Shown here: piece after piece, positions 39,901 through 47,658 of the stretch | How positions within the stretch are numbered: the stretch's first letter is position 1 | Layout of the letters: each line of letters begins with the position of its first letter | Source: Trichomonas vaginalis G3 | Taxonomy: Eukaryota > Parabasalia > Trichomonadida > Trichomonadidae | Assembly (NCBI RefSeq): GCF_026262505.1 | Contig: NC_067203.1 | Span: 10,602,001-10,666,000, forward strand | Length of the DNA stretch: 64,000 nt | Direction: 5' to 3' | The notes under the pieces: generated by a model | The model's input: only the letters and a program-made list of their open reading frames with translations | What the model was told of the DNA's origin: nothing | The model's database searches: none | Program-made: the position numbers and the translations under genes

Positions 39901-40190
39901 TGGGAAATGGAAATGTCATGGATTTTGATATAAGATTCCCACAAACAATGAAACAGATGAATATTGAAAATGCTGTTGGAATAGAATCCCTTGCTTGGGC
40001 TCCTTTAGTTATTGCGCATACTAAAGGTATTGAAGCATTGGATTTAAGAAAGAGATCTTTCAACATTTTGAACGCTGCTTTTCCAAATGTCAAAATTGAT
40101 AGAGTTGATTACGTCAAAGCTTGCAAGAAAATGAATGTCATCGAGGCTATTTTTAATGGCGCGGTGATGTCAACTATCCAAATTAATTAA
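36984..40190 (+). CDS. RPTOR: Raptor homologue (TORC1 scaffold subunit)
   Basis: 1068 residues from the ATG at 36984 (MSDFAFRT); a GTG three codons upstream is not a likely start. The N-terminal caspase-like Raptor domain is clear: 'CLFIYNGHGAPEP' (H147), 'LPSDLFTSCLLTP', 'NCFFRDAKVGKLFVNFCLARRI' split across residues about 310-335, and 'HILWEYFDLYLD'. Helical HEAT-type repeats follow, then a C-terminal WD40-like propeller from about residue 769. Raptor recruits substrates to the TOR kinase and couples growth to nutrients. At the position of the family's 'YDC' cysteine the sequence is 'FDADFSG' (A190), so the protease-like dyad is lost; Raptor is non-catalytic in any case. Shorter than human Raptor (1335). 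The stop codon lies in TAAA. Assignment is firm. Confidence 0.93.
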   Translation: MSDFAFRTKKDKKLKESDLLALNPYSLWRHSLHSVINVRPEIFDTNATRTDISVGIVAVSLYHLERNMRWSGLELSSRHYCWTDMKNRDPASISDIVSYQICHNLVQFAQESVLRLSDPSPTRILTQLKELSHIPHNKRCLFIYNGHGAPEPISASGIMLSPDESLGGDQITARQLITSMPLPSCFIFDADFSGLLFDDFSDPTIQSDRFGFFSCGPKENLPHRIGLPSDLFTSCLLTPAFVAMLWGSRQFYAFTSGGLHEFPLSYFSDENGVRPHLHSFAYEIERLLTTLVHAMAYSMIPADMLYNCFFRDAKVGKLFVNFCLARRIGAEIGFKPMCYPAIPDFSQHILWEYFDLYLDRVLLRLTQMDSNISVPQATISGDFSSFLADALTAIEHILDIRVFETIPNEISLLPLILSDPSLAKAGIKAVTRFIDIGEETIRNVICSGMMPIMISMPYNMDNDLLLPVAYCLAKMQSYALTTDSIIRNFTKSTLQIRNPLFETYKTIKDERYLLIALVLMTVGMHMEYGDNANDIEPEIFKILVDAISSSSMVVAYWAILYLSEFLQLVPEPRNIMEEFRILEKIQNLQKSDNPEIRAVCIAIQISGIDFESEIPEYVESVFERLSNDAMNDPSIIVRTEILILLQRFLESENCFTEEYSKSLQLCNKYLKILINDPHQEICDLATALLSTVNSKIQAPTGFSTSLLIGSIHSFLASQFSKFENYTMPPFCLQSTRIAKREREDIISAPLIDKASSEYNFIEVDHYKHHKQIVTKPFFLSNKVICGDIEGNILVRNTTSHEIEFEFPWQYFFSRAISPKNLKDFLPMSESSVMLTTSRGDVSFVNNITLPIPKVIDSFSILQNESQKNQKDLFCSYKFSHYEMNLFCSCSKGILRRWDISSCNFLNDLNVCDSCINNICLNRNSSKSVLIASDDFRVIDLRQNNSSSIVINTPSKVTCIHQSLHSAEEFFVVLGNGNVMDFDIRFPQTMKQMNIENAVGIESLAWAPLVIAHTKGIEALDLRKRSFNILNAAFPNVKIDRVDYVKACKKMNVIEAIFNGAVMSTIQIN

Positions 40191-40225
40191 AATTATATAT
40201 TATGTTTGTTATTGTTAATCTAAAT

Positions 40226-40513
40226 ATTTACTATGTTATTGTTTATTTACTATGTTATTGTTTATTTACTATGTTATTGTTTATTTACTATGTTATTGTT
40301 TATTTACTATGTTATTGTTTATTTACTATGTTATTGTTTATTTACTATGTTATTGTTTATTTACTATGTTATTGTTTATTTATTATGTTATTGTTTATTT
40401 ACTATGTTATTGTTTATTTATTATGTTATTGTTTATTTACTATGTTATTGTTTATTTACTATGTTATTGTTTATTTACTATGTTATTGTTTATTTACTAT
40501 GTTATTGTTTATT
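40226..40513. repeat. 19-bp minisatellite, 15 copies
   Basis: Unit TTTACTATGTTATTGTTTA repeated 15 times, starting 36 bases after the Raptor stop. Copies 9 and 11 have T for C (TATTATG). Since 19 is not a multiple of three and the unit has no stop in any plus frame, it is open in all three plus frames; those frames are artefacts. Confidence 0.95.
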
Positions 40514-40666
40514 TTATTCCTGATTTTATTAATCAGTCGTAGATTAATAAAAAATCTAGCGTACACAGAGATTTGTTGACATATAAGAGCCACTCATGTA
40601 AACTTTTGTTATATTGGACTAGAGAACTTTAATATTTTTTATGATTTAATAATAATGTATTGTTAA

Positions 40667-41108
40667 ACAAGCTACGCGTACTCCGTGTTATCGTTTTCCG
40701 CCCACAATTACCAAGTCTTTGCCAATTATTCTCTACAGTCAATCGACCAGATCAAGTTCAACATTGGCCTCGAAACAACAGTCAACCGCGCCCGTCCAGA
40801 GCCATTCGAGATCAAGTTGTTCTATTGCTCCAACACATCACTTATCATCCAGCTTACAATCCTTTCCCAGCTCGCTGGCTTCTCCCGCTCCATCTACTTC
40901 CACCGGCCAGAGTCACTTGCCACACAAATCTTCGGTGTCTGGCGTTCCCAAAACGGAATGTCCATTGACTACTACTTGAAAGCACCACAGTCAATCCGGC
41001 AAACAATCCACGACCCACTTCATACAATTATTTACACCATTTTCTCTCTTTCATCCGGCTTCATCTCATAATACTACCTTAGATTCTCCAACCAGGCACC
41101 AGCTGTTA
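40667..41108 (+). pseudogene. Sec61-alpha (translocon) gene relic, C-terminal part
   Basis: No ATG; the frame opens after a TAA at 40664 and runs to a stop at 41069-41071. The translation resembles eukaryotic Sec61-alpha from about residue 270: 'PFEIKLFYCSN' (human 'YPIKLFYTSN'), 'SQLAGFSR', 'IFGVW', 'DYYLKAPQSI' (human 'CYYLSPPESF') and 'DPLHTIIYTIFSL' (human 'DPVHAVVYIVFML'). The same frame continues past the stop with a plausible family-like segment (YYLRFSNQAPA), so the relic may extend to about 41108. The first half or more of the gene is absent, and parts of TM segments before 'FEIKLFY' look eroded. One 60-base line counted by hand is 31/60 G+C against about a third nearby, which fits the biased codon use of highly expressed trichomonad genes. 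It is probably a truncated duplicate of a functional gene elsewhere. Confidence 0.72.
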
Positions 41109-41288
41109 AATGTTTGTATTTTTGGTATTTTCAGTATTTTGCATTTAACAATTGAATTTCATAAGTTAGGCATTTACTATCAATTACTATACTTATACGT
41201 AAAAATCGTTTTATGTATAAAATCTAATGGGAAATTATGCTTATTCGAAATTATCAGAAAATAAAAAATATTATCTTATGTAAGAGCA

Positions 41289-42692
41289 TTATATTATTGT
41301 GCCATGTGAAATAAGAAGTTTGGCCATTCCTTTTCTTTTAATTCCTGTTGCATAATGAAGAGCTGTTTTTCCAAATTTATCTTTTTCATTGATACTTATA
41401 CCATGTGAAATAAGAAGTTCTGCCATTTCTTTATTATTATTTCCTGCTGCATAATGAAGAGCTGTTTTTCCATCATTATCTTTTTCATTGATACTTATAC
41501 CATGTGAAATAAGAAGTTCTGCCATTTCTTTATTATTATTTCCTGCTGCAATATAAAGAGCTGTTTTTCCATCATTATCTTTTTCATTGATATTTATACC
41601 ATGTGAAATAAGAAGTTCGGTTATTTCTTTATTATTATTTCCTACTGCATAATGAAGAGCTGTTTTTCCAAATTTATCTTTTTCATTGATATTAATACCA
41701 TGTGAAATAAGAAGTTCGGTTATTTCTTTACTATTATTTCCTACTGCATAATGAAGAGAAGTTTCTTTATTTTGAACTTTTTCATTGATATTTGCACCAT
41801 GTGAAAGGAAAAATTCACAAAGGGATGGTATATCAAACATTACTGAATAAACAAAGCATTTGGTAATATCATTAGTTTGACCGAAATAATCTAAAAATGC
41901 ATCAAGATTACAATACCATATACAATTTTCTAAATCGATCGTTATATCGTATTCTTTCATCAAGAATGTAACAAAATCAATGTTGTGTGAAATAATTGCA
42001 TATTTCATGCATTCATTATCTGGTTGTTGATATTTCAAGCATTCACTCATGATCTCTGGATTTCCGCTTAAAAATGATAAATTGAGACATGTTTGAGTTA
42101 TTTCTGAGTTAAATTTAGATCTTAAAAACTTGAAACAATCAACAGCTCCATGATAGCAGCATAACTCAAGTAATGAATATCTTCCAGAATATAAATTGCT
42201 GCCAATTTTTTGATCTTTATCAAATCCATCTAGTTCTGTGAACGCAATGAATCTTTCTAAGTCATTATACATAATTGCTCTGTAAATTGTATCTTCTTTA
42301 TGGATATCGAGATTTTCTGATTTAAAATTTTCGAAATCAAGAGATTTGTCTAACTTAATTCCATATTCTTTATAAAGCAGGAAATTTGCAAAGAATGGAA
42401 TATTGCTGAACTCTTGAACATGATAATCATCATAAATGAGTTTGACAAGAAATAAATATGATTTTGTATAGCGATTATTAGCATAAAACATATTTCCAAT
42501 GTCTTCAATAATCTTTTTGGGTGGGCATTTCATTGAATCAATCAATTCTGTTTTGATCTTTTTGTAAATATCTTTTAATTCTTCTTCTTTTTCCGTTTTC
42601 AGCTGATACAATGCAATATATGAATCAATGTAGTGTTTAAAGATACTTCGCGGTTCGCTGTATTTATTTGGATGAATGTTTTTTTCGGACAT
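41289..42692 (-). CDS. Ankyrin repeat protein, expanded trichomonad family
   Basis: 467 residues from the ATG at 42690-42692 (MSEKNIHPNKYSEP), the usual start in this family; the upstream extension begins only at a TTG. Residues 1 to about 300 are the conserved helical domain (DUF3447-like) with 'YIDSYIALYQLKTEKEEEL', 'AIMYNDLERFIAFTE', 'LLELCCYHGAVDCFKFLR', 'AIISHNIDFVTFLM' and 'QTNDITKCF'. Five ankyrin repeats of 33 residues follow with a 'KE(I/M)(T/A)ELLISHGI(N/S)INEKD' core. The repeats are nearly identical at the DNA level (99-base period, about 41300-41790), so they expanded recently. No membrane segment is seen, so it is presumably cytosolic. Such proteins bind partners through the ankyrin face; this one's partner is unknown. 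Confidence 0.88.
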   Translation of the reverse strand: MSEKNIHPNKYSEPRSIFKHYIDSYIALYQLKTEKEEELKDIYKKIKTELIDSMKCPPKKIIEDIGNMFYANNRYTKSYLFLVKLIYDDYHVQEFSNIPFFANFLLYKEYGIKLDKSLDFENFKSENLDIHKEDTIYRAIMYNDLERFIAFTELDGFDKDQKIGSNLYSGRYSLLELCCYHGAVDCFKFLRSKFNSEITQTCLNLSFLSGNPEIMSECLKYQQPDNECMKYAIISHNIDFVTFLMKEYDITIDLENCIWYCNLDAFLDYFGQTNDITKCFVYSVMFDIPSLCEFFLSHGANINEKVQNKETSLHYAVGNNSKEITELLISHGININEKDKFGKTALHYAVGNNNKEITELLISHGININEKDNDGKTALYIAAGNNNKEMAELLISHGISINEKDNDGKTALHYAAGNNNKEMAELLISHGISINEKDKFGKTALHYATGIKRKGMAKLLISHGTII

Positions 42693-43042
42693 TAATAATT
42701 TTTTAATAGGACACATTTGCATTTTAATATATAAACCCATTTTCCTACGTAAAGTCTCCCTATCGTTTTTCTGCCTCAATATTGAGTGAATCTCTATCAA
42801 AAATTTGAATAAGAGACTTTACAAAAGAAAAGGAGTTTAATTATATTTTAAATTTATTAGAAGAAACAAATATTATGTTAGACATGTCGAAATCAATGAT
42901 CACAAAGATTTCGGATCTAATTTCGGATTTAATTTATGAATTTTAATTAAATTCATAGATACGAAAATACACAATGTCTAAACCAATAAGATTTTCATCC
43001 AGACGATTATATTCAAAATGTTAGAAATTTTGCGATTTCCGG
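42693..43042. other. AT-rich spacer upstream of the second ankyrin gene
   Basis: No gene seen. The proximal 100 bases are the presumed promoter of the minus-strand ankyrin gene; the rest is unremarkable AT-rich sequence leading into the transposon cluster. Confidence 0.5.
42761..42766 (-). promoter_or_regulatory. ACGATA motif upstream of the second ankyrin gene
   Basis: Reads ACGATA on the coding strand about 70 bases before the ATG, matching the core of the Myb-type M3 motif of trichomonad promoters. The first ankyrin gene has the same hexamer, inverted, at a similar distance. Motif match only. Confidence 0.35.
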
Positions 43043-43077
43043 AAAAAGTGATATCGCCGAAGGCGGTGTTACTTTTT
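43043..43077. other. 16-bp hairpin with GAA loop
   Basis: Left arm 43043-43058 pairs with right arm 43062-43077 around a GAA loop. Thirteen Watson-Crick pairs and three G-T pairs leave no mismatch if the plus strand is transcribed. Weaker pairing continues outside (43034-43040 with 43079-43086). It could be an RNA hairpin or the core of a small palindromic element. Confidence 0.6.
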
Positions 43078-43089
43078 TGGAAAATCAGG

Positions 43090-43506
43090 ATTCTTACCAT
43101 TCAATTTTGTTCAAAAAAAAACTTTCGGAAAAATTTTCGAAGAAATTTTTTCTAGCTCTCGTTTCTAAAGAAGGTTGATGGAAGCTTGTCATTGAGATAA
43201 CCGACTTGTAAAATTTGTTACGTGGAACCTCTTTGTTGACCTCTATAGACCATGTTACTTCCTTACTTTTCAAGAGTGATGAAAAGATCTCCAATTCAAA
43301 TTTAATTATTTGGCAAAAACATCCTTTTTAAGCCAAAAATTTGATGCCAATACATACTACCCATGTTGCATTTAGCAGATTCCCTTTTTTTAATGATATT
43401 TTTATCCCGACTAAACTTTACATTTATTCAAAAAAATCTTTTTGAGAGAAAAAATTTCCGAAAATTTTTCGAAAGGGGTTGATATCAAAATTGAATAGGC
43501 AAGAAT
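43090..43506. mobile_element. MITE-like element with about 65-bp inverted repeats
   Basis: The outer arms ATTCTTACCATTCAATTTTG (from 43090) and, read on the other strand, ATTCTTGCCTATTCAATTTT (from 43506) continue inward with about 75-80% identity for some 65 bases by eye. The 280-base interior has no gene. No convincing target-site duplication is seen, so the family is undetermined and the copy is probably old. Confidence 0.6.
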
Positions 43507-44233
43507 TATGAATTTAACACTTAATTACTATGGCAGCATATAATTATATTTAACTAATACTTATTTTATTTGAGTAAATATACGACATCGAAAATTTTAC
43601 CAAAATTAAAAATTAAGGGTGCACACGAGAGGATCATGTAAACTTCAGAATTTAGAACCTTATTTTTAGGCATTATCTTGGCTACCTATTTAGGCTCGAA
43701 AAGCAAAAAATATCAAAAAATACAACTTGAGTCCATTATGACCCTTTCATGGAGGTAGTTTTTATCCGCTAGTATTTTCCCTTTGAATCTCTTTACAATT
43801 CGAAATCAAATTCAAAACTCAGTAGAAGAAAGGAAGAATCGACTTACTACGGTTGTAATACGAATAAATACATATATTTAATTATTTTTATTTACATAAT
43901 AATTGTTTGAAGCTCATATTCCATCAAATTTTTAAATAAAAACATTAAAATGTTGAAAATGTTCATATATTTTAATAGGGTTTTGGCACTTTATTGAGGA
44001 ATTACTACATACATAGTCGAACTGAACTTGATATTTTGAAATTTAAATTATTTATCAAAATTAAAATTTAACTTGAAATTTATAATTATTTAGTCATACT
44101 TTGCATAATTTTAAGTAGATTTTGTAAAAAATCAAGAAAGAAAAATTTTAACGTGCTTTATTTTTTCTTTTTTATAATAATACATATTATTATATAATTA
44201 ACATATTCATAATGTTTCACCCTTTCAAAAATA

Positions 44234-44270
44234 TAATCCTCCTCCTCTCAAATAAACGTACATACGGGTG
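44234..44270 (+). repeat. 37-bp direct repeat, distal copy
   Basis: Identical over 37 bases to 47584-47620 just upstream of the uL10 gene, 3350 bases away; contains CCTCCTCTCAAAT. Flanks differ on both sides. Confidence 0.9.
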
Positions 44271-44491
44271 GCCTCTTTTTTCAAAAAATTAAAATTTGAA
44301 ATTTTGGGCTCAAATATTAGAGATTTTTTCAACCTTCAACGATATATGTTGTCTATATCAGACCTCCTTTCTTTTTGATACTTAACATTGTTCCTAAATC
44401 TTAGCCGTTAAGGCTGTTCTGAAAATATTTTTTTTTCGAAAAAATTCGAAAAAAATTCTTAAAATTCAAAAATCCCTTAATTCCTGAGGAT
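44271..44491. other. Short AT-rich segment between repeats
   Basis: Low-complexity AT-rich sequence with A/T homopolymers. No gene or structural signal seen. It ends in CTGAGGAT, the left target duplication of the next element. Confidence 0.5.
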
Positions 44492-45605
44492 TAGGGTTGT
44501 TAGATTCCCGACGATAGGTGTCTTGGAAGATTTGCCTGGTGTCATCATAGTGTCTTTAAATCAAAAATTTTATTTTGGAGTTAGTTTTATTGATTTTTCA
44601 ATAAAAAACATTTCTAAAACAAGAAAATAAAACGATAAAATATTTATATTTTATATAAGGATCTTATATATTTAAAATAAATATCATTTTATTTTTTTCA
44701 TTGGTGTCTGTCAAACCATAATACACTATTCAAAAATTCAATGTGTCTTGCGGTTTCAAAAGACACCTTCAAATTGAACGATAGCACAGACACTATTGAA
44801 TTTTACCCATTTTATTTAGTTTTTACCCTTTTTATTTTTAAGAATTAATGACTGAAACAGCCGTTTTGCTATGACCTCAATCACTTTTATTTATTATTTT
44901 AAATATTATTTAATTTTATTATTTGAATAGGCCAACTTATATTTGAGAAGCTCAATTTGAGACCCCTTAATACATTGAAATATCATAAATATTGAAATAT
45001 TAAAAAGTGTATTTCAAAATATTGAAATTATAAAAATTATATAATACTGAAATTGAGACAAATTAATAAATTCAATGTTTTTTTTGAAATAACTCTCAAA
45101 TATTATTTTTTTGTTTATTTAATGATGAATAAACATGATTGCTTTAGTCAATCATAAAAACTAATTTAAGTTTAAAATAATGAAAGGATAATTTGATCGT
45201 TTTTTAAAATACAATTATTTTTGATGATTTGCAAGAATCTTTGAAAAGAATATAATATAGGTTCTATTATTGTAAAATTTATCCAAATCATGTATTACAT
45301 AAATTACGATTAAAACGATGAAAGAACCAAAAAGTGTGTTTTGTGTTTTGTTGTTGCGTGTTGGATGCGGGATCCTGTTATTTCCGAAATCGACAAAAAA
45401 TTTGGAAATTTAATTTCCGAAATCGAAATTATATTAATGTTTTTAATATTCTTATATCAAAAGGATTAAAGTTCATTAAGAGAAAAACAATTCTTCTTCT
45501 TCAATCTATTGGCGCATTTATTTCTACACGCCAATAAGGAAGGGAAAATTATAAGACACCATGGTGTCTTCAAAACGCTAATTTTTGATATTTTTAACAA
45601 CCCTA
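44492..45605. mobile_element. Non-autonomous hAT-like DNA transposon 1
   Basis: 1114 bases beginning TAGGGTTGTTA and ending TAACAACCCTA, a perfect 11-bp terminal inverted repeat. The flanks 44484-44491 and 45606-45613 are both CTGAGGAT, an exact 8-bp target duplication of mixed composition. TAGGG ends with 8-bp duplications are typical of the hAT superfamily. Subterminal GGTGTC/GACACC motifs recur (44517, 45555-45570), as expected for transposase-binding repeats. No transposase frame is present. Confidence 0.8.
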
Positions 45606-46156
45606 CTGAGGATTTTGGAAAAAAGTTTTTACATGAACATGTGTATATTATATTAGGGATGCGTTAAACACGCCATTTGACCGGGCGTACATTTTTTTTG
45701 TTCGCCCAAAAATTTCGCCATTTGAGAAATTCAAAAATTAAAAATAAAATTTTAATCTTGATTTTTTTATTTTCGTGATTTTTTTTTTGAAACTTACATA
45801 AGCGATGAAATACTTTTTTTAAGTAATCGTTTATTATATATAAATATATCTTAATAAATTTAATTCCTTAAGGTAGAGCGTGTTCAAATTTAAAATCTCA
45901 TACAATATTTTCTTAATGGCGTATTTTTCTGAGGTCGCCCATATAAAGGCGAATTCAAAATTGAGAACTCCAAGGCGTATGGCGAGTATTCAAAAAGTAC
46001 GCCACTTACAAAATATTGAATGTGGATTATCAATTTTTTGGCGTGTTCAATTTCAAATTTTGATATTTATGTTTATTTTATTCAGTATAATGCTAAGAAT
46101 TAAAATATAAAATTCATAGAATTTTTTCTTTGAAAATATTTTACATTTTTATTAGA

Positions 46157-47171
46157 CCACTCCTAGACTAGTCATCAGGTTATCCTCAGATCATCCTCAG
46201 ACTACTCCTTATCAGATTACTCATCATCCTCAGACTACTCCTTAGACCCCTCCTCATCAGACTACTCCTTAGACCCCTCCTCATCAGACTCCTCCTCAGA
46301 TCTTCCTCCTGAGACTACTCTTCAGACTACTCCTTAGAGTCCTCCTCATCAGACTAGTCCTGAGACTAGTCCTCAGACTACTCCTGAAACTACTCCTCAG
46401 ATTATCCTCAGACTCCTCCTCAGATTATCCTCAAACTACTCCTCAGTCTAATCCTCAGACTCCTCCTCAGATTATGCTCAGATTATCCTCAAACTCCTCA
46501 GATTATCCTCAGACTACTCCTCAAACTCCTCAGTCTAATCCTCAGACTCCTCCTCAGATTATCCTCAAACTCCTCAAACTACTCCTCGGTCTAATCCTCA
46601 GACTCCTCCTCAGATTATCCTCAAACTCCTCAGATTATCCTCAAACTCCTCAGACTACTCCTCAGATTATCCTCAAACTCCTCCTCAGATTATCCTCAGA
46701 CTCCTCAGACTACTCCTCAAACTCCTCAAATTATCCTCAGACTACTCCTCAAACTCCTCAGATTATCCTCAAACTCCTCAAACTACTCCTCGGTCTAATC
46801 CTCAGACTCCTCCTCAGATTATCCTCAAACTCCTCAGACTACTCCTCAGATTATCCTCAGACTCCTCCTCAGACTACTCCTCAAACTCCTCAAATTATCC
46901 TCAGACTACTCCTCAAACTCCTCAGATTATCCTCAAACTCCTCAGACTACTCCTCAAACTCCTCAGACTACTCCTCAAACTCCTCAAATTATCCTCAAAC
47001 TCCTCAGACTACTCCTCAAACTCCTCAGATTATCCTCAAACTCCTCAGACTACTCCTCAAACTCCTCAAATTATCCTCAGACTACTCCTCAAACTCCTCA
47101 GATTATCCTCAAACTCCTCAAACTACTCCTCGGTCTAATCCTCAGACTCCTCCTCAGATTATCCTCAGATT
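46157..47171. repeat. Pyrimidine-rich minisatellite (CTCCTCAGA family)
   Basis: About 1 kb of irregular units of 9-15 bases built from CCTCAGACTACT, CCTCAGATTAT and CCTCAAACT. The plus strand is G-poor throughout. The 241-codon frame across it simply reads the array and is not a gene. Confidence 0.9.
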
Positions 47172-47272
47172 ATCACTTTACATATATATCGATAACTAAA
47201 TAATTACTTATTATACTTTCTTTATTTTTTTTTAATTTTAAAATAATATTAATATATCTTTCTACGTTTAAT

Positions 47273-47363
47273 GATGAAAAGAGAAAGAGGAGTAAAAAGA
47301 GGAAAGAGAAAAGAAAGAGAGAGAGAGAGAGAAAAAAAGAGAAAGAAAGAAAGAAAAAAAAGG
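47273..47363. repeat. Polypurine tract
   Basis: About 90 bases almost entirely A and G (GAGAGAGA and GAAAGAAA runs), 100 bases after the pyrimidine array. Such tracts can form triplexes. Confidence 0.85.
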
Positions 47364-47394
47364 ACGGCGATAATTTTGTATTGTTTTGTTATTC

Positions 47395-47431
47395 GGCCGA
47401 ATGGCGGCTACTTCGTACCCGCCATTCGGCC
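47395..47431. other. Perfect 13-bp GC-rich hairpin
   Basis: GGCCGAATGGCGG (47395-47407) and CCGCCATTCGGCC (47419-47431) are perfect inverted repeats around an 11-base loop. It lies about 60 bases inside the right end of hAT-like element 2 and is probably part of that element's subterminal structure. Confidence 0.85.
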
Positions 47432-47583
47432 CCAAAAATAGCGTATTATTCTATTTTTAAACGGTCATGGCGTAAAACCGTCGCATCCCTATATTATATG
47501 AAGTATATTGATAAGGTAAAAATCAAATTTTATTGCATATTCATCGAGAAAATAAACTAACGAATCCCTCAAAATTGAGAGGG

Positions 47584-47620
47584 TAATCCTCCTCCTCTCA
47601 AATAAACGTACATACGGGTG
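47584..47620 (+). repeat. 37-bp direct repeat, proximal copy upstream of uL10
   Basis: Identical to 44234-44270. It ends 38 bases before the uL10 ATG and carries CCTCCTCTCAAAT, also present 46 bases before the first ankyrin ATG. It may be an upstream promoter element or part of the end of the possible TTAA element. Confidence 0.6.
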
Positions 47621-47646
47621 CACCCTTAAAGAAAAGTTATACAAAA

Positions 47647-47651
47647 TCATA
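47647..47651 (+). promoter_or_regulatory. Initiator (Inr) of the uL10 gene
   Basis: TCATA fits the trichomonad initiator TCA(+1)YW, with the presumed start at A47649, 10 bases before the ATG at 47659. This is the usual spacing for Trichomonas transcripts. Confidence 0.55.
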
Positions 47652-47658
47652 ATTCAAA

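Larger units (their letters stand above)
45654..47491. mobile_element. Non-autonomous hAT-like DNA transposon 2
   Basis: 1838 bases with terminal TAGGGATGCG / CGCATCCCTA and a weaker inner match (ACGCCAT..GACCG). Flanks 45646-45653 and 47492-47499 are both TATTATAT (8 bp). Subterminal GGCG/CGCC motifs recur at both ends. The interior holds a pyrimidine minisatellite, a polypurine tract and a GC-rich hairpin. No transposase frame. It lies 48 bases from the first hAT-like element, so the locus was hit twice. Confidence 0.75.
43613..47629. mobile_element. Possible TTAA-flanked element carrying nested insertions
   Basis: TTAAGGGTGCAC at 43613-43624 is matched in inverted orientation by GTGCACCCTTAA at 47618-47629, so the presumed ends lie at TTAA on both sides. 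TTAA targets are typical of the piggyBac and Kolobok groups. Removing the two hAT-like insertions leaves about 1 kb, a plausible non-autonomous size. The right end (GGGTGCACCC) is itself palindromic, which weakens the case. Confidence 0.3.

Noticed and set aside
40202-40579. Three overlapping plus-strand frames of 96-125 codons
   Set aside because: They only translate the 19-bp minisatellite, which has no stops in any plus frame.
40660-40979. Two alternative plus frames over the GC-rich block
   Set aside because: The frame with Sec61-alpha motifs explains the block; the others are shadows made open by high G+C.
42693-42800. 36-residue upstream extension of the second ankyrin protein
   Set aside because: It begins at TTG, and the family start MSEKNIHPNKY is at 42692.
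46474-47199. A 241-codon frame rich in SSDYPQTPQ
   Set aside because: It reads the pyrimidine minisatellite; there are no start context and no non-repeat residues.
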